64,000 nt of DNA from Flavihumibacter fluvii (GTDB taxonomy: Bacteria; Bacteroidota; Bacteroidia; Chitinophagales; Chitinophagaceae): NCBI RefSeq assembly GCF_018595675.2, contig NZ_CP092333.1, positions 1,760,001 through 1,824,000 of the forward strand. Direction: 5' to 3'. Below the pieces are notes generated by a model, which searched no databases, was not told the origin of the DNA, and saw only the letters and a program-made list of their open reading frames with translations. Position numbers and translations under genes: made by a program. Positions within the stretch are counted from its first letter, which is position 1. The number at the start of each line of letters is the position of its first letter. Of this stretch, positions 39,186 through 48,252 are shown piece by piece.

Positions 39186-41021
39186 TCAGTTTGCAGTGAG
39201 CTCATCTTCTTCCGGTTCATCCTGTTGGTGTTCAAACAGGTATTGATAATATCCCTGGTTGCCCACCAATTCTTCATGTGTGCCCATCTCAGCGATCCTG
39301 CCATCTTCCAGCACGACGATCTTATCAAAAGAAAACAGGGAAAAGATTCGATGCGTAACGATGATCGCTGTCTTATCCTTCAGGTAAGCATAGAGGTTAG
39401 CAATAATCTGTTTTTCTGTTTTAGCATCCACAGCACTCAGGCAGTCATCAAATACCATGATCTGTGGATTTTTCAACAGGCCTCGGGCAATACTGATGCG
39501 TTGTTTTTGTCCGCCGCTTAAAGTCACCCCGCGCTCACCGATCACGGTATCATATTGCTGCGGAAACCCTTCTATCTCCCTGTGCACATGCGCTGCTTTT
39601 GCTGCGCCCGTTATCGCTTCCGGGTTAATTTCATCCATGCCAAAACCAATATTATTCCGGATAGAATCACTGAAAAGGAATACATCCTGGGGCACATAAC
39701 TCACCTGGTTGCGTATGTGTTGCAGGTCCATCTGCCGTATATCGGTTCCATCCAGTGTAATATTGCCTTTATCCGGATCATACATCCGCAGCAGGAGTTG
39801 CGCTAATGTGGTTTTGCCACTTCCGGTACGGCCGATGATGGCCACCTTCTCCCCTTTTTTGATACTTAGGGTAAAATCTGCTATGGCTGTAATTCCCGTT
39901 TGCGGGTAGGTATAGGTGATATGGTTAAATTGAATCTCCCCGGTAATAGCGGGCTTTAGTGCAGGCTCTGGCTGGCGGATCAGCGGTTCGGTATCTAAAA
40001 ACTCATTGATGCGTTTTTGTGAGGCCGCAGCCCTTTGTATCATACTGGCCGTCCACCCGATGGCACTGACCGGGAAAGTCAGGATATTGATATACATGAT
40101 AAATTCAGCCAGTGTTCCTGCAGTCACCCCACTGCCCGGTTGCAGGGAATACATCCCGCCTATTAAAATGGTCAGCAATGTACTGATGCCGATCATAAGG
40201 CCCATAGATGGAAAATAAATGGCTTCCACCTTGGCCAACCCGATCGCATTGATACGGTAGGCTTCACTGATCTTTTCAAAATACCGCTGTTGTGACTTTT
40301 CCTGTACGAAAGATTTGATCACCCTGATGCCGGAATAGGATTCCTGGGCTGTAGTGGTGAGGTCCGATAATAGGGCTTGTATCTTTTCGCTTCTCCTGTT
40401 GATTATGGTGTTTACAAAATAGATCGTAATGGCCAGTAAAGGCAGCGGCGATAATACCAGCAAGGTGAGTTTGGTATTCGTGCGCAGCATATAAAACACA
40501 CTGAAACTGATGGTTACGGCCAGGTTGATGAAATACATGATCGCCGGTCCGGTATACATCCGTACACGACTTACATCTTCAGTGATCCGGTTCATTAAAT
40601 CACCCGTGCTGTTCTTTTTATAAAAACTGAGGTCCAGCAACTGGTAGTGGTTATATACCTCATTCTTTTGTTCGTACTCAATGAAGCGACTCATGACTAT
40701 AATCGTCTGCCGCATCAGGAACATAAAAAATCCGCGTAGCAGGGCAAGAACCAATAGGGTCAGTCCACAAACCAGTAACAAGCTGGAAAAACTGATCTGC
40801 CGGGTGAAAGCGATCATCCGGGTGACCATGGGATCATAGGCGTGGGTCGTGTTTTTAGCTACATAACCAGGCAAATGCTGCTCAACAGCATCAATGATAT
40901 AGCCGGTAATCTGCGGTGCCAGTATGCCGAAATAGTTCGACAACATAATGAAAAAAATTCCCAGGAAAAAACGCGACCGGTACTTCCACAAATATTTATT
41001 TAGACTCGCCAGATGTTTCAT
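39186..41021 (-). CDS. ABC transporter, fused permease and ATPase (MsbA-like exporter)
   Basis: Half-transporter expected to work as a homodimer, 611 residues. About six transmembrane helices lie within 1-320. The ATPase has Walker A GRTGSGKTT, Q-loop SYVPQDVFLF, signature LSGGQ with the preceding GERG and Walker B MVFDDCLSAVD. Asp occupies the usual catalytic Glu position, which suggests a weak ATPase site. The substrate could be lipid, peptide or drug. A variant -7 element (TACCTTCG) precedes the ATG. Confidence 0.92.
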   Translation of the reverse strand: MKHLASLNKYLWKYRSRFFLGIFFIMLSNYFGILAPQITGYIIDAVEQHLPGYVAKNTTHAYDPMVTRMIAFTRQISFSSLLLVCGLTLLVLALLRGFFMFLMRQTIIVMSRFIEYEQKNEVYNHYQLLDLSFYKKNSTGDLMNRITEDVSRVRMYTGPAIMYFINLAVTISFSVFYMLRTNTKLTLLVLSPLPLLAITIYFVNTIINRRSEKIQALLSDLTTTAQESYSGIRVIKSFVQEKSQQRYFEKISEAYRINAIGLAKVEAIYFPSMGLMIGISTLLTILIGGMYSLQPGSGVTAGTLAEFIMYINILTFPVSAIGWTASMIQRAAASQKRINEFLDTEPLIRQPEPALKPAITGEIQFNHITYTYPQTGITAIADFTLSIKKGEKVAIIGRTGSGKTTLAQLLLRMYDPDKGNITLDGTDIRQMDLQHIRNQVSYVPQDVFLFSDSIRNNIGFGMDEINPEAITGAAKAAHVHREIEGFPQQYDTVIGERGVTLSGGQKQRISIARGLLKNPQIMVFDDCLSAVDAKTEKQIIANLYAYLKDKTAIIVTHRIFSLFSFDKIVVLEDGRIAEMGTHEELVGNQGYYQYLFEHQQDEPEEDELTAN

Positions 41022-41028
41022 GAAGCTG

Positions 41029-41036
41029 CGAAGGTA
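41029..41036 (-). promoter_or_regulatory. variant -7 element upstream of the ABC exporter
   Basis: TACCTTCG followed by CAGC on the minus strand, seven bases before the ATG. Differs from TAnnTTTG by one base, as does the element at 23107. Confidence 0.35.
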
Positions 41037-41110
41037 GGAAGAAAGCGGGAGTATGTTTTTTTCAGGGAATTATTCGTAATTTTTGCCCTCATCAACTTTA
41101 AAACCTATAC

Positions 41111-42055
41111 ATGCAAGCAGATCGTAGGAATTTCCTGAAACTATTAGGTGGACTAGCGCTAGGTTCAAGTGGCATCGGCAGCCTTTCTTCATTTGCACCA
41201 GGCACATCTGCCGGTCCGTATTTCTTTGAAATATCCCTGGCCGAATGGTCACTGCACAAGGCCCTTTTCGCTAAAAAAATCAACAACCTCGATTTTGCCG
41301 GTATCGCCCGGAAGGAATATGGTATTGGTGTAGTTGAGTATGTGAACCAGTTCTTCAAGGATAAAGCCAACGATACCACCTACCTGAATGAGATGCTCAA
41401 AAGGTGTAAGGATAATGACGTAAAAAACCATTTGATCATGATCGATGGTGAAGGAGAATTGGGCAACCTGAATGATGCAGAAAGAAAAATAGCTGTTGAA
41501 AACCATTATAAATGGGTAGATGCCGCAAAATACCTGGGCTGTGCAACCATTCGTGTAAATGCAGCCGGAACCGGCAAGCCGGAAGAAGTGGCCAAGGCTG
41601 CTGTGGACGGGTTATCGAGGTTAGGTGAATATGGCCGGAAAGTGGGTATCAATGTGATCGTTGAAAATCATGGTGGCTATTCTTCCAACGGTGAATGGCT
41701 GATGGGGGTCATGAAACAAATCGGGCTTAAAAATGTAGGTACCCTGCCCGATTTCGGCAACTTTTGTATGAACAGGAAACCGAATGACTGGACCACCTGC
41801 CTGGAAAGTTATGACCGGTATAAAGGCACGGCTGAAATGATGCCTTTCGCAAAAGGGGTCAGCGCCAAGACTAATAATTTTGATGCAAACGGCAATGAGA
41901 CCGAAACAGATTATATGCGGATAATGAAGATCGTTAAAGATGCCGGCTTCCGTGGCTATGTAGGTATCGAATTTGAAGGAGAAACATTATCAGAAGATGA
42001 AGGCATCCGCAAGACCAAGGCCTTACTCGAAAAAGTGGGCAAGGCATTGGCCTAA
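41111..42055 (+). CDS. Tat-exported sugar phosphate isomerase/epimerase-like protein
   Basis: 314 residues, AP_endonuc_2/xylose-isomerase-like TIM barrel. The twin-arginine signal RRNFLK (5-10) with a following hydrophobic stretch indicates Tat export. Barrel motifs: IRVNAAGTG, VIVENHGGYSS with the Glu/His metal ligands, GTLPDFGNF and YVGIEFEGE at the end. Such proteins epimerise or dehydrate keto-sugars in Bacteroidota glycan pathways; the substrate is not readable. Convergent with the DUF3365 gene, overlapping by four bases. Confidence 0.82.
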   Translation: MQADRRNFLKLLGGLALGSSGIGSLSSFAPGTSAGPYFFEISLAEWSLHKALFAKKINNLDFAGIARKEYGIGVVEYVNQFFKDKANDTTYLNEMLKRCKDNDVKNHLIMIDGEGELGNLNDAERKIAVENHYKWVDAAKYLGCATIRVNAAGTGKPEEVAKAAVDGLSRLGEYGRKVGINVIVENHGGYSSNGEWLMGVMKQIGLKNVGTLPDFGNFCMNRKPNDWTTCLESYDRYKGTAEMMPFAKGVSAKTNNFDANGNETETDYMRIMKIVKDAGFRGYVGIEFEGETLSEDEGIRKTKALLEKVGKALA

Positions 42056-42624
42056 TGCCGTTTCTTAAATTGAATATGCCACATTCCCCTAAGGTCGCCT
42101 GGGGAAAAACCTTTCGCGAGGTCACCAGGATATACCGAATCAATTGTGTGTAACAATGCATTCGGTATATTTTTTTGTGGTTCCCCATGGCAGGTTAAAC
42201 ACATAGGTTGTAATAGGATCGGTTTGTAATAATCAACTACAGCTTCTTTTTCAATCACCATAGAAAAGACACTGTCGCCTTTTGCCATTGCTTGCTGGTA
42301 ATTCTTCCAGATGGATTGATCATCTTCCCTTAATTTGTTGGTGGGGTTCCGGTATCGTTCTGCTACCCGATAGACCTGAACTGAATCTGAAGAAAGCGTA
42401 CCTGTAAGTTTTATCGCCTGCGCCCTGCAAAACAAAACAGCTTGTTCCGGTCCATTGGTTGCCATAGCATTTTGCAAAGCCGATTTGATATGGTTAAAAC
42501 TGGCTGCAGCTATACTGTCGCCCATTTTTTTGTAATCAGCAGGCACTTCTTCCGGATGATTATTTGACCTGCATCCTGAAAGAAAAACAAGAACAACCAG
42601 GGTTATGAGATATAGTACTTTCAA
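42052..42624 (-). CDS. DUF3365 (Tll0287-like) lipoprotein with a c-type haem motif
   Basis: 190 residues. Lipobox LSGC (Cys18), then the Tll0287/DUF3365 alpha-beta fold: CRAQA near 66, YRNPTNKLRED near 91, and CLTCH (142-146) for covalent haem. Probably a periplasmic haem sensor or redox protein. The only available start is TTG, which overlaps the preceding gene's stop as TTGA, so translation is probably coupled to the DUF2202 gene. Confidence 0.8.
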   Translation of the reverse strand: MKVLYLITLVVLVFLSGCRSNNHPEEVPADYKKMGDSIAAASFNHIKSALQNAMATNGPEQAVLFCRAQAIKLTGTLSSDSVQVYRVAERYRNPTNKLREDDQSIWKNYQQAMAKGDSVFSMVIEKEAVVDYYKPILLQPMCLTCHGEPQKNIPNALLHTIDSVYPGDLAKGFSPGDLRGMWHIQFKKRH

Positions 42625-43241
42625 TTTCCTGTTTCCATTGGACTGTTTATAATTGAACTGAACTCTTCTGCAGAGATATACTGTGGAGTATATGTCTCTC
42701 CCAAAGTAAGCAATTGTGCGTAAAAATTCCTCAGGTGATTTCGGCTTCCTTTTGAAAGACTGGTATATACCCTAACTATATCAACATTTGTGACTTTATC
42801 CAATTCCGTCCCCAGGTCAAATAAATCAAGGTCTTCAATGGTGGCTCCCACACGGAGACCTGAGGCCGGACTGATTTCCCCGGCACTGGTCAACTGTGCA
42901 TATAAGTCCTGCAGGTGTGCATTTGTAAAAGCCCCCCGGGTATCATCCTGTACCGGATCAGTAATACCATACTTCAGCAATAATTGCTTTATAGCATCCA
43001 TATGCGTTTGTTCGCTATTGGCTATGTTGGAAAAAATTGCTGTTCCATGAACAGTATATAAATATTGGTAAACATCCCGGGCCAGTTTTTCTTCCTCCCG
43101 CATATACTGCAGTGATGTCTTTTCATACTCCGTTACAGCAATTGGTGAGGTTGCATCATTGGTTTTATTACATGCCATCCCAATGGATACCAGGGCAAAC
43201 AGGAATACTGTTTTTACCTGCTTAATAATTTGCTTTTCCAT
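42621..43241 (-). CDS. DUF2202 ferritin-like lipoprotein
   Basis: 206 residues from the ATG at 43241 (another ATG eight codons upstream). Lipobox GMAC (Cys24). The body is a ferritin-like four-helix domain: MREEEKLARDVYQYL, then IANSEQTHMDAIK, and a later helix pair with SKGSRNHLRNFYAQL; Glu and His of these motifs are the expected di-iron ligands. Function of the family is not settled. Followed with a TTGA overlap by a haem-binding lipoprotein, which suggests a joint redox role outside the cytoplasm. Confidence 0.82.
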   Translation of the reverse strand: MEKQIIKQVKTVFLFALVSIGMACNKTNDATSPIAVTEYEKTSLQYMREEEKLARDVYQYLYTVHGTAIFSNIANSEQTHMDAIKQLLLKYGITDPVQDDTRGAFTNAHLQDLYAQLTSAGEISPASGLRVGATIEDLDLFDLGTELDKVTNVDIVRVYTSLSKGSRNHLRNFYAQLLTLGETYTPQYISAEEFSSIINSPMETGN

Positions 43242-43310
43242 ATGCTTCTGTTGTCTTACAAACATCTCCCCTTATCAGGAGCTGTTCTGTAACAATAGTT
43301 GCATAAGCCA

Positions 43311-44096
43311 TTATTTTGATTGGGCAAACATCCATGCCAGGAAACCTGGTTCAGCAAAAGCATTGTCCCAGCTATTGTGGCCAACACCCGGATACTCGGA
43401 ATATTTAACCTTGCCTTTCAATTTTTTCAGGCGTTCGACCATATCGCGGGATAACTGTGCATTCACAACAGGATCGGCATCACCATGAAAAATCCAGAAG
43501 GGTACTTTAGCTGTTTTACGGTTGTAGGATGCCCCATCGCCGCCGCCACAAATAGGTGCTGCTGCCGCAAATAAAGCGGGCATATGGTATACTGCCTCAA
43601 AGGTGCCCATGCCTCCCATCGATAAGCCGGTGATATACACTCTTTTCTTATTAACACTTTCGCTGGCGATCAATTCCTGTGTTAATGCAAGCACCGAGCG
43701 CATCGGTGCAGTTTGCGGTTGCTTATAATCGAACCTGAATTCCAGTGGTTGTTTGGTCCGGTCCACATTCACAGAGCTCCAGGCAATATTTAAAGGGCAT
43801 TGCGGGAAAACCACAATTGCCGGAAAGTTTTTACGGTTGGAATCTGCCAGGAACAATTTTGATCCATGCATTAGTTGTGCTTCATTATCATTTCCCCTTT
43901 CACCAGCACCATGCAGGAACATCACAAGCGGATAGGTTTTGCTGCGGTCATAATTTTCCGGATACAGGATACGATACAGCAATGTATCGCCCTTTGTACT
44001 CACAAACACTTTCTTCTCAAAAAGGGAAAGGTCCTGGGCATAAGACTCCCGCAGCAATGCTGTACAGAGGAAAAAGATCAACAGGCATGATCGCAT
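43311..44096 (-). CDS. secreted alpha/beta-hydrolase, esterase-like
   Basis: 261 residues with a signal peptide ending near SYAQ (21). The triad is readable: Ser159 in GLSMGG, Asp208 in HGDADPV, His240 in GVGHNSW; the oxyanion region is FLHGAGERG. This resembles the PHB-depolymerase/feruloyl-esterase-like group and phospholipase/carboxylesterases. It lies 34 bases after the UxaA-type gene and may be the last gene of the fucose operon, perhaps deacetylating the sugar source; that is inference. Confidence 0.82.
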   Translation of the reverse strand: MRSCLLIFFLCTALLRESYAQDLSLFEKKVFVSTKGDTLLYRILYPENYDRSKTYPLVMFLHGAGERGNDNEAQLMHGSKLFLADSNRKNFPAIVVFPQCPLNIAWSSVNVDRTKQPLEFRFDYKQPQTAPMRSVLALTQELIASESVNKKRVYITGLSMGGMGTFEAVYHMPALFAAAAPICGGGDGASYNRKTAKVPFWIFHGDADPVVNAQLSRDMVERLKKLKGKVKYSEYPGVGHNSWDNAFAEPGFLAWMFAQSK

Positions 44097-44130
44097 GGCA
44101 AATGATTTAGTCCTAAAGATAGGGAACCAT

Positions 44131-45768
44131 TTACAAGCTCACGCCGCGTTTCCAGGGGATAAAATCATCCTGGTTCAGTTGCACCGCCCTGGGAATAACT
44201 TCTCCGCTTGCTGCCCTGATACAATATTCCAGGATCTCTTCACCCATTTGTGCAATGGATTTCTCCCCGGTGATAATACCACCGGTATCAATATCGATGA
44301 TATCCGGCATCCTTAGGGCAAGGGCTGTATTGGTAGCGATCTTAATGGTTGGGCAAACCGGATTGCCGGTTGGCGTTCCAAGGCCGGTTGTAAATAAGAT
44401 CAGGGTAGCACCCGAGGCTGCTTTTCCCGTTGTAGCTTCCACATCATTACCGGGTGTACAAACCAGGCTGAGTCCGGGTTTGGTGGCCTGTTCGGTATAA
44501 TCCAAAACATCCACTACAGGAGAGTTGCCCCCTTTTTTTGCAGCGCCGGCACTTTTGATGGCATCCGTAATCAATCCATCCCGGATATTTCCCGGAGAGG
44601 GATTCATATCAAATCCAGAGCCCACCAGGTTGGCCTGGGCTTCATAGGAACGCATCAGGTGAATGAATTTCCGGGCCGTCTTTTCATCAACACTACGGTC
44701 GATCAATTCCTGCTCAGCACCACATAATTCCGGGAATTCGGCGAGTAACACTTTAGCGCCTAACGCAACCAGTAAATCGGCACAATAACCAACAGCCGGA
44801 TTTGCAGATATGCCGCTAAAACCATCGCTGCCGCCACATTTAACACCAACACAAAGATGGTCAAGGGTGGCAGGTTTTCTTTCCTGCTGGTTGATCAGTT
44901 GCAGGCCTTCAAATGTTTTCCGGATAGCGGCAGAAATCAGGTCAGTTTCTTTCCCCGCCTGCTGTTGCTCAAATACAAATAAAGGCTTGTCAAAACCAGG
45001 ATACTGGCTTTTCAACTCCATTAAGAAATCATTGGTCTGCAGATGCTGGCAACCCAGGCTCAACAAAGTAATCCCGCCAACATTGGGATGGTTGGCATAA
45101 GCCGCCAGGAGTTTGCCGAGGATGGCAGAATCCTGCCGGATACCGCCACAACCACCATCATGGTTCAGGAATTTGATGCCATCCACATGGGGGAATACCC
45201 GATGGTGCGCAGGTTGTCCATTTGATAACTGAATCGTGTCAAGGTTATCTCCATTAGCCACCGCTTCAGCCAGTTTTCTGGTGAAGTGCTTATACTTTTC
45301 TGTAACCCCATAACCAAGTTCATTAACCAGGGCCTCTTTAATTACATCGAGGTTCCTGTTCTCACAGAAAACCGTAGGTATAAACAACCAGTAATTAGCG
45401 GTGCCAACGCGGCCATCGTTGCGGTGGTAACCATTGAACGTACGCTTCGCAAAACGGCTTACATCGGGTGCATCCCATTTGTATTGAACCCCATGGTAAT
45501 CGAATGGCTCCGCAGCATGCTTCAGGTTTTCAGTGGTGATGCAGCCCCCAGCCGGAACAGCTTTCTGGGCTTTACCTACCAGTACACCATACATATAAAC
45601 CGGATCACCGGTCTGTAGCGGCGCAATGGCCAGTTTATGTTTTACAGGGATATCATCCAACAATTGCAGGGATTGCCCGGCCCAGGAGATGATTTCGCCT
45701 TTTTTCAAATTAGTTAGGGCTACCAGCACATTATCTTTCGGATGTATCTGCAGGAATTTTTGGGACAT
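44131..45768 (-). CDS. UxaA family dehydratase (altronate dehydratase-like; predicted L-fuconate dehydratase)
   Basis: 545 residues. N-terminal SAF domain (about 1-95), then the UxaA/GarD dehydratase domain with Cys-rich motifs GGCGG, SLGCQ, GVKCGGSDG and late CTPGNDVE and GCxT-like segments. UxaA enzymes remove water from sugar acids with an iron or manganese centre. In this operon the missing step is dehydration of L-fuconate to 2-keto-3-deoxy-L-fuconate, which in Xanthomonas is done by an unrelated enolase-superfamily enzyme. The assignment rests on context; altronate or galactarate remain possible substrates. Confidence 0.85.
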   Translation of the reverse strand: MSQKFLQIHPKDNVLVALTNLKKGEIISWAGQSLQLLDDIPVKHKLAIAPLQTGDPVYMYGVLVGKAQKAVPAGGCITTENLKHAAEPFDYHGVQYKWDAPDVSRFAKRTFNGYHRNDGRVGTANYWLFIPTVFCENRNLDVIKEALVNELGYGVTEKYKHFTRKLAEAVANGDNLDTIQLSNGQPAHHRVFPHVDGIKFLNHDGGCGGIRQDSAILGKLLAAYANHPNVGGITLLSLGCQHLQTNDFLMELKSQYPGFDKPLFVFEQQQAGKETDLISAAIRKTFEGLQLINQQERKPATLDHLCVGVKCGGSDGFSGISANPAVGYCADLLVALGAKVLLAEFPELCGAEQELIDRSVDEKTARKFIHLMRSYEAQANLVGSGFDMNPSPGNIRDGLITDAIKSAGAAKKGGNSPVVDVLDYTEQATKPGLSLVCTPGNDVEATTGKAASGATLILFTTGLGTPTGNPVCPTIKIATNTALALRMPDIIDIDTGGIITGEKSIAQMGEEILEYCIRAASGEVIPRAVQLNQDDFIPWKRGVSL

Positions 45769-45777
45769 AGAATAGAC

Positions 45778-46563
45778 TTAAGGTTTAATGGTTCTGTCGA
45801 GATGCACATAACCGCCGTCTACATGGATCAGCTGGCCGGTTGTATGGCTCGATCTTTTTGATAATAAAAATGCGGTCGTATTAGCTAGCTCTTCCGCAGT
45901 GGTCATGCGGTTTTCCAGGGGTATGCTGGCATTGATCTCTGCCAGCTTTGCCTGCGGATCGGGTAAGGTCCTGATCCAGTTTTCGTAGAGTGGCGTCCAG
46001 CACTCTGCTACTACAATAGCATTTACACGGATACCATATTTTAATAATTCCACGGCCCATTCGCGGGTGAGCGCATTCCGGCCACCATTTGCAGCAGCAT
46101 AGCCCGAAGTATTGCCCTGGCCGGTCTCTGCGACCTTGGAAGTGATATTTACAATGGCACCTTTTGTCTTTTTTAATTCAGGCAATGCATATTTTGCCAT
46201 CAGGTAATAATGCACGACATTTTTGTGCAGTGATGCCATGAAACGTTCATAATCGCCGGACTCCAATCCCACCCCGTCATTCACACCGGCATTGTTCACG
46301 AGTCCATGTATCGCACCAAATTCCTTCACAACACTATCCACTGCTTTTTTACTGGCTTCCGGATCCGTTAATTCCGCAACAAATTGCCCCACACGATGCC
46401 CTTTTGCAAGGAGGTCATTCACTATTTTATTATTGTCATTTCCATCCCGGCCTATGATAACGGGTATGGCACCTTCAGCAGCAAGCACACGTACAATGCC
46501 TTCCCCAATCCCCTTTGCCCCACCGGTTACTATGATCACTTTATCCTGTAATTCAAGATTCAT
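45778..46563 (-). CDS. SDR family oxidoreductase, predicted L-fucose dehydrogenase with an altered active site
   Basis: 261 residues from the ATG giving MNLELQDKV. Rossmann motif TGGAKGIG (13-20), NNAG near 91, Ser142 and Tyr155. The Lys normally four residues after Tyr is Asn159 (codon AAT at 46087-46089; YAAAN instead of YxxxK). The rest, including the ECWTPLY region, is well formed, so this is not decay. The N-terminus and operon place suggest L-fucose oxidation to the lactone. The first 27 codons of the longer frame overlap the upstream gene and are excluded. Confidence 0.82.
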   Translation of the reverse strand: MNLELQDKVIIVTGGAKGIGEGIVRVLAAEGAIPVIIGRDGNDNNKIVNDLLAKGHRVGQFVAELTDPEASKKAVDSVVKEFGAIHGLVNNAGVNDGVGLESGDYERFMASLHKNVVHYYLMAKYALPELKKTKGAIVNITSKVAETGQGNTSGYAAANGGRNALTREWAVELLKYGIRVNAIVVAECWTPLYENWIRTLPDPQAKLAEINASIPLENRMTTAEELANTTAFLLSKRSSHTTGQLIHVDGGYVHLDRTIKP

Positions 46564-46570
46564 CTTACTA

Positions 46571-47404
46571 TTATTGAAGGTGATAAAATCGTTCAGCATT
46601 CCCGCCAAATAAAAGTTCATTTTCTCCGGGAGTAAATGCTGCAAAATATTCTACAATTAATGCTTTCGCCTGGTTGTATTCAGCAGCCACCAGGCATACC
46701 GGCCAGTCTGACCCGAACAAGAGCCGGTTAATGCCAAAAGTATCCACCACTACATCGAGGTATGGATATATCTCATCTGCAGTCCAGTTGTTCCAATCGG
46801 CTTCTGTAACGATGCCGGATACCTTACAATGCACGTGGCTTTGGTCTTTGAATTTTGTAATATCCTTCTTCCAGGTGGCGAGCCCATTCGCCCTGATCGC
46901 CGGTTTGGCCAGGTGGTCGATGATAAAAGCCTGTTCCGGAAATGCCTGGCAGAATGCTAATGCATATTCCAGTTGGTCCGGATAGATAAGGATATCATAG
47001 GTATAGCCATATTTGTGCAATAGGGAAATGCCTCTTTTAAAATCGGGCAATAACATATAGGCCCGGTCTTTTTCACCCTGCAAAACATGGCGAAACCCTT
47101 TCATTTTCGGAAAGCTGCGATAATAATGAAGCCTTTCCTCTATGCCTGGCGAACAAAAATCAACCCATCCAACCACCCCTTTGATGAAATCATTTTTTTG
47201 TGCCAGTCCCAGCAGGAAGGCATTTTCCGCTTCACTTTGGTCTGCCTGCACAGCAATGGTTCCATCGATACCATTGGCCGCTAAAACAGGTGCAAGGTCT
47301 TCAGGAAAGAAATCGCGTTGGATCCTGCACATGTCGTCATTGATCCAGGCATCACGCACCGGATCAAATTTCCAAAAATGCTGGTGGGCATCAATCCTTG
47401 CCAT
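46571..47404 (-). CDS. amidohydrolase, predicted L-fuconolactonase
   Basis: 277 residues, amidohydrolase_2 family. Metal motif DAHQHFW with His7 and His9, the later DHLAKP, and the C-terminal FGSDWPVC with the metal Asp are all typical of the COG3618 lactonases that open 1,4- and 1,5-sugar lactones. ATG at 47404 chosen over a TTG two codons earlier; it overlaps the end of the FAH-family gene by 14 bases. In the pathway it would convert L-fucono-lactone to L-fuconate. Confidence 0.88.
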   Translation of the reverse strand: MARIDAHQHFWKFDPVRDAWINDDMCRIQRDFFPEDLAPVLAANGIDGTIAVQADQSEAENAFLLGLAQKNDFIKGVVGWVDFCSPGIEERLHYYRSFPKMKGFRHVLQGEKDRAYMLLPDFKRGISLLHKYGYTYDILIYPDQLEYALAFCQAFPEQAFIIDHLAKPAIRANGLATWKKDITKFKDQSHVHCKVSGIVTEADWNNWTADEIYPYLDVVVDTFGINRLLFGSDWPVCLVAAEYNQAKALIVEYFAAFTPGENELLFGGNAERFYHLQ

Positions 47405-48248
47405 AGGCAATAGTTTTCTGGCGCGAAATACCGAGTCCTTCGATCCCTAATTCCATCACATCACCGGGTTGTAAAAATACTTGCGGGTTCATCCCTAAAC
47501 CAACTCCAGCCGGGGTGCCGGTGGAGATCACATCACCGGGCAGCAGGGTCATGAACTGGCTGGTATACGAGATAAGGTGGGGAATATTAAAGATCAGGTT
47601 ATTGGTATTGCCATCCTGCACCATCTTACCATTCAGCGAAAGCCATAAGCGCAGGTTATGAATATCCGGAATTTCATCCGGTGTTACCAGCCAGGGTCCC
47701 AGCGGTGCAAAGGTATCGCAGCCCTTGCCCTTATCCCAGGTACCGCCCCTTTCCAATTGGAAAGCCCGTTCACTGATATCATTATGCAGCAGGTATCCGG
47801 CAACATAATCCAGTGCTTCTTCTTCTTTTACATAGCTGGCTTTTTTGCCGATGACAATGGCCAGTTCCACTTCCCAGTCTGATTTTTCAGAGCCACGGGG
47901 AATCACCACATCATCAAAAGGCCCGATTATGGCCGTGGTAGATTTCATGAAGATCACTGGTTCTGTGGGTGGCGTGGCCTTGGTTTCCCGGGCATGGTCA
48001 ATATAGTTGAGCCCGATGCAGACAATTTTGGATGGACGGCTCACGGGCGCACCCAGCCTGCTTCCTTCGGGTATAAGGGGCAACATATTTTCATAGCGCG
48101 ATAACATCGATTGCAAATGGGCAATCCCGCCACTCTCAAAAAAAGCTTCATTGTAGTCCTGGATAAATCCGGATACATCATAATTCCTTTCTTGGATGCA
48201 AACACCGGGTTTTTCTTTGCCGGCCTCACCAAATCGGATCAGTTTCAT
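47391..48248 (-). CDS. fumarylacetoacetate hydrolase family protein, predicted 2,4-diketo-3-deoxy-L-fuconate hydrolase
   Basis: 285 residues. The FAH fold is seen from CIGLNYIDHA (77-86) on; metal ligands Glu126 and Glu128 in DWEVELA and Asp157 in LLHNDISE. The N-terminal MKLIRFGEAGKEKPGV is typical of the group often annotated as ureidoglycolate lyase. In the operon it would split 2,4-diketo-3-deoxy-L-fuconate to pyruvate and lactate. Starts five bases after the preceding SDR stop. Confidence 0.88.
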   Translation of the reverse strand: MKLIRFGEAGKEKPGVCIQERNYDVSGFIQDYNEAFFESGGIAHLQSMLSRYENMLPLIPEGSRLGAPVSRPSKIVCIGLNYIDHARETKATPPTEPVIFMKSTTAIIGPFDDVVIPRGSEKSDWEVELAIVIGKKASYVKEEEALDYVAGYLLHNDISERAFQLERGGTWDKGKGCDTFAPLGPWLVTPDEIPDIHNLRLWLSLNGKMVQDGNTNNLIFNIPHLISYTSQFMTLLPGDVISTGTPAGVGLGMNPQVFLQPGDVMELGIEGLGISRQKTIAYGKD

Positions 48249-48252
48249 CGTC

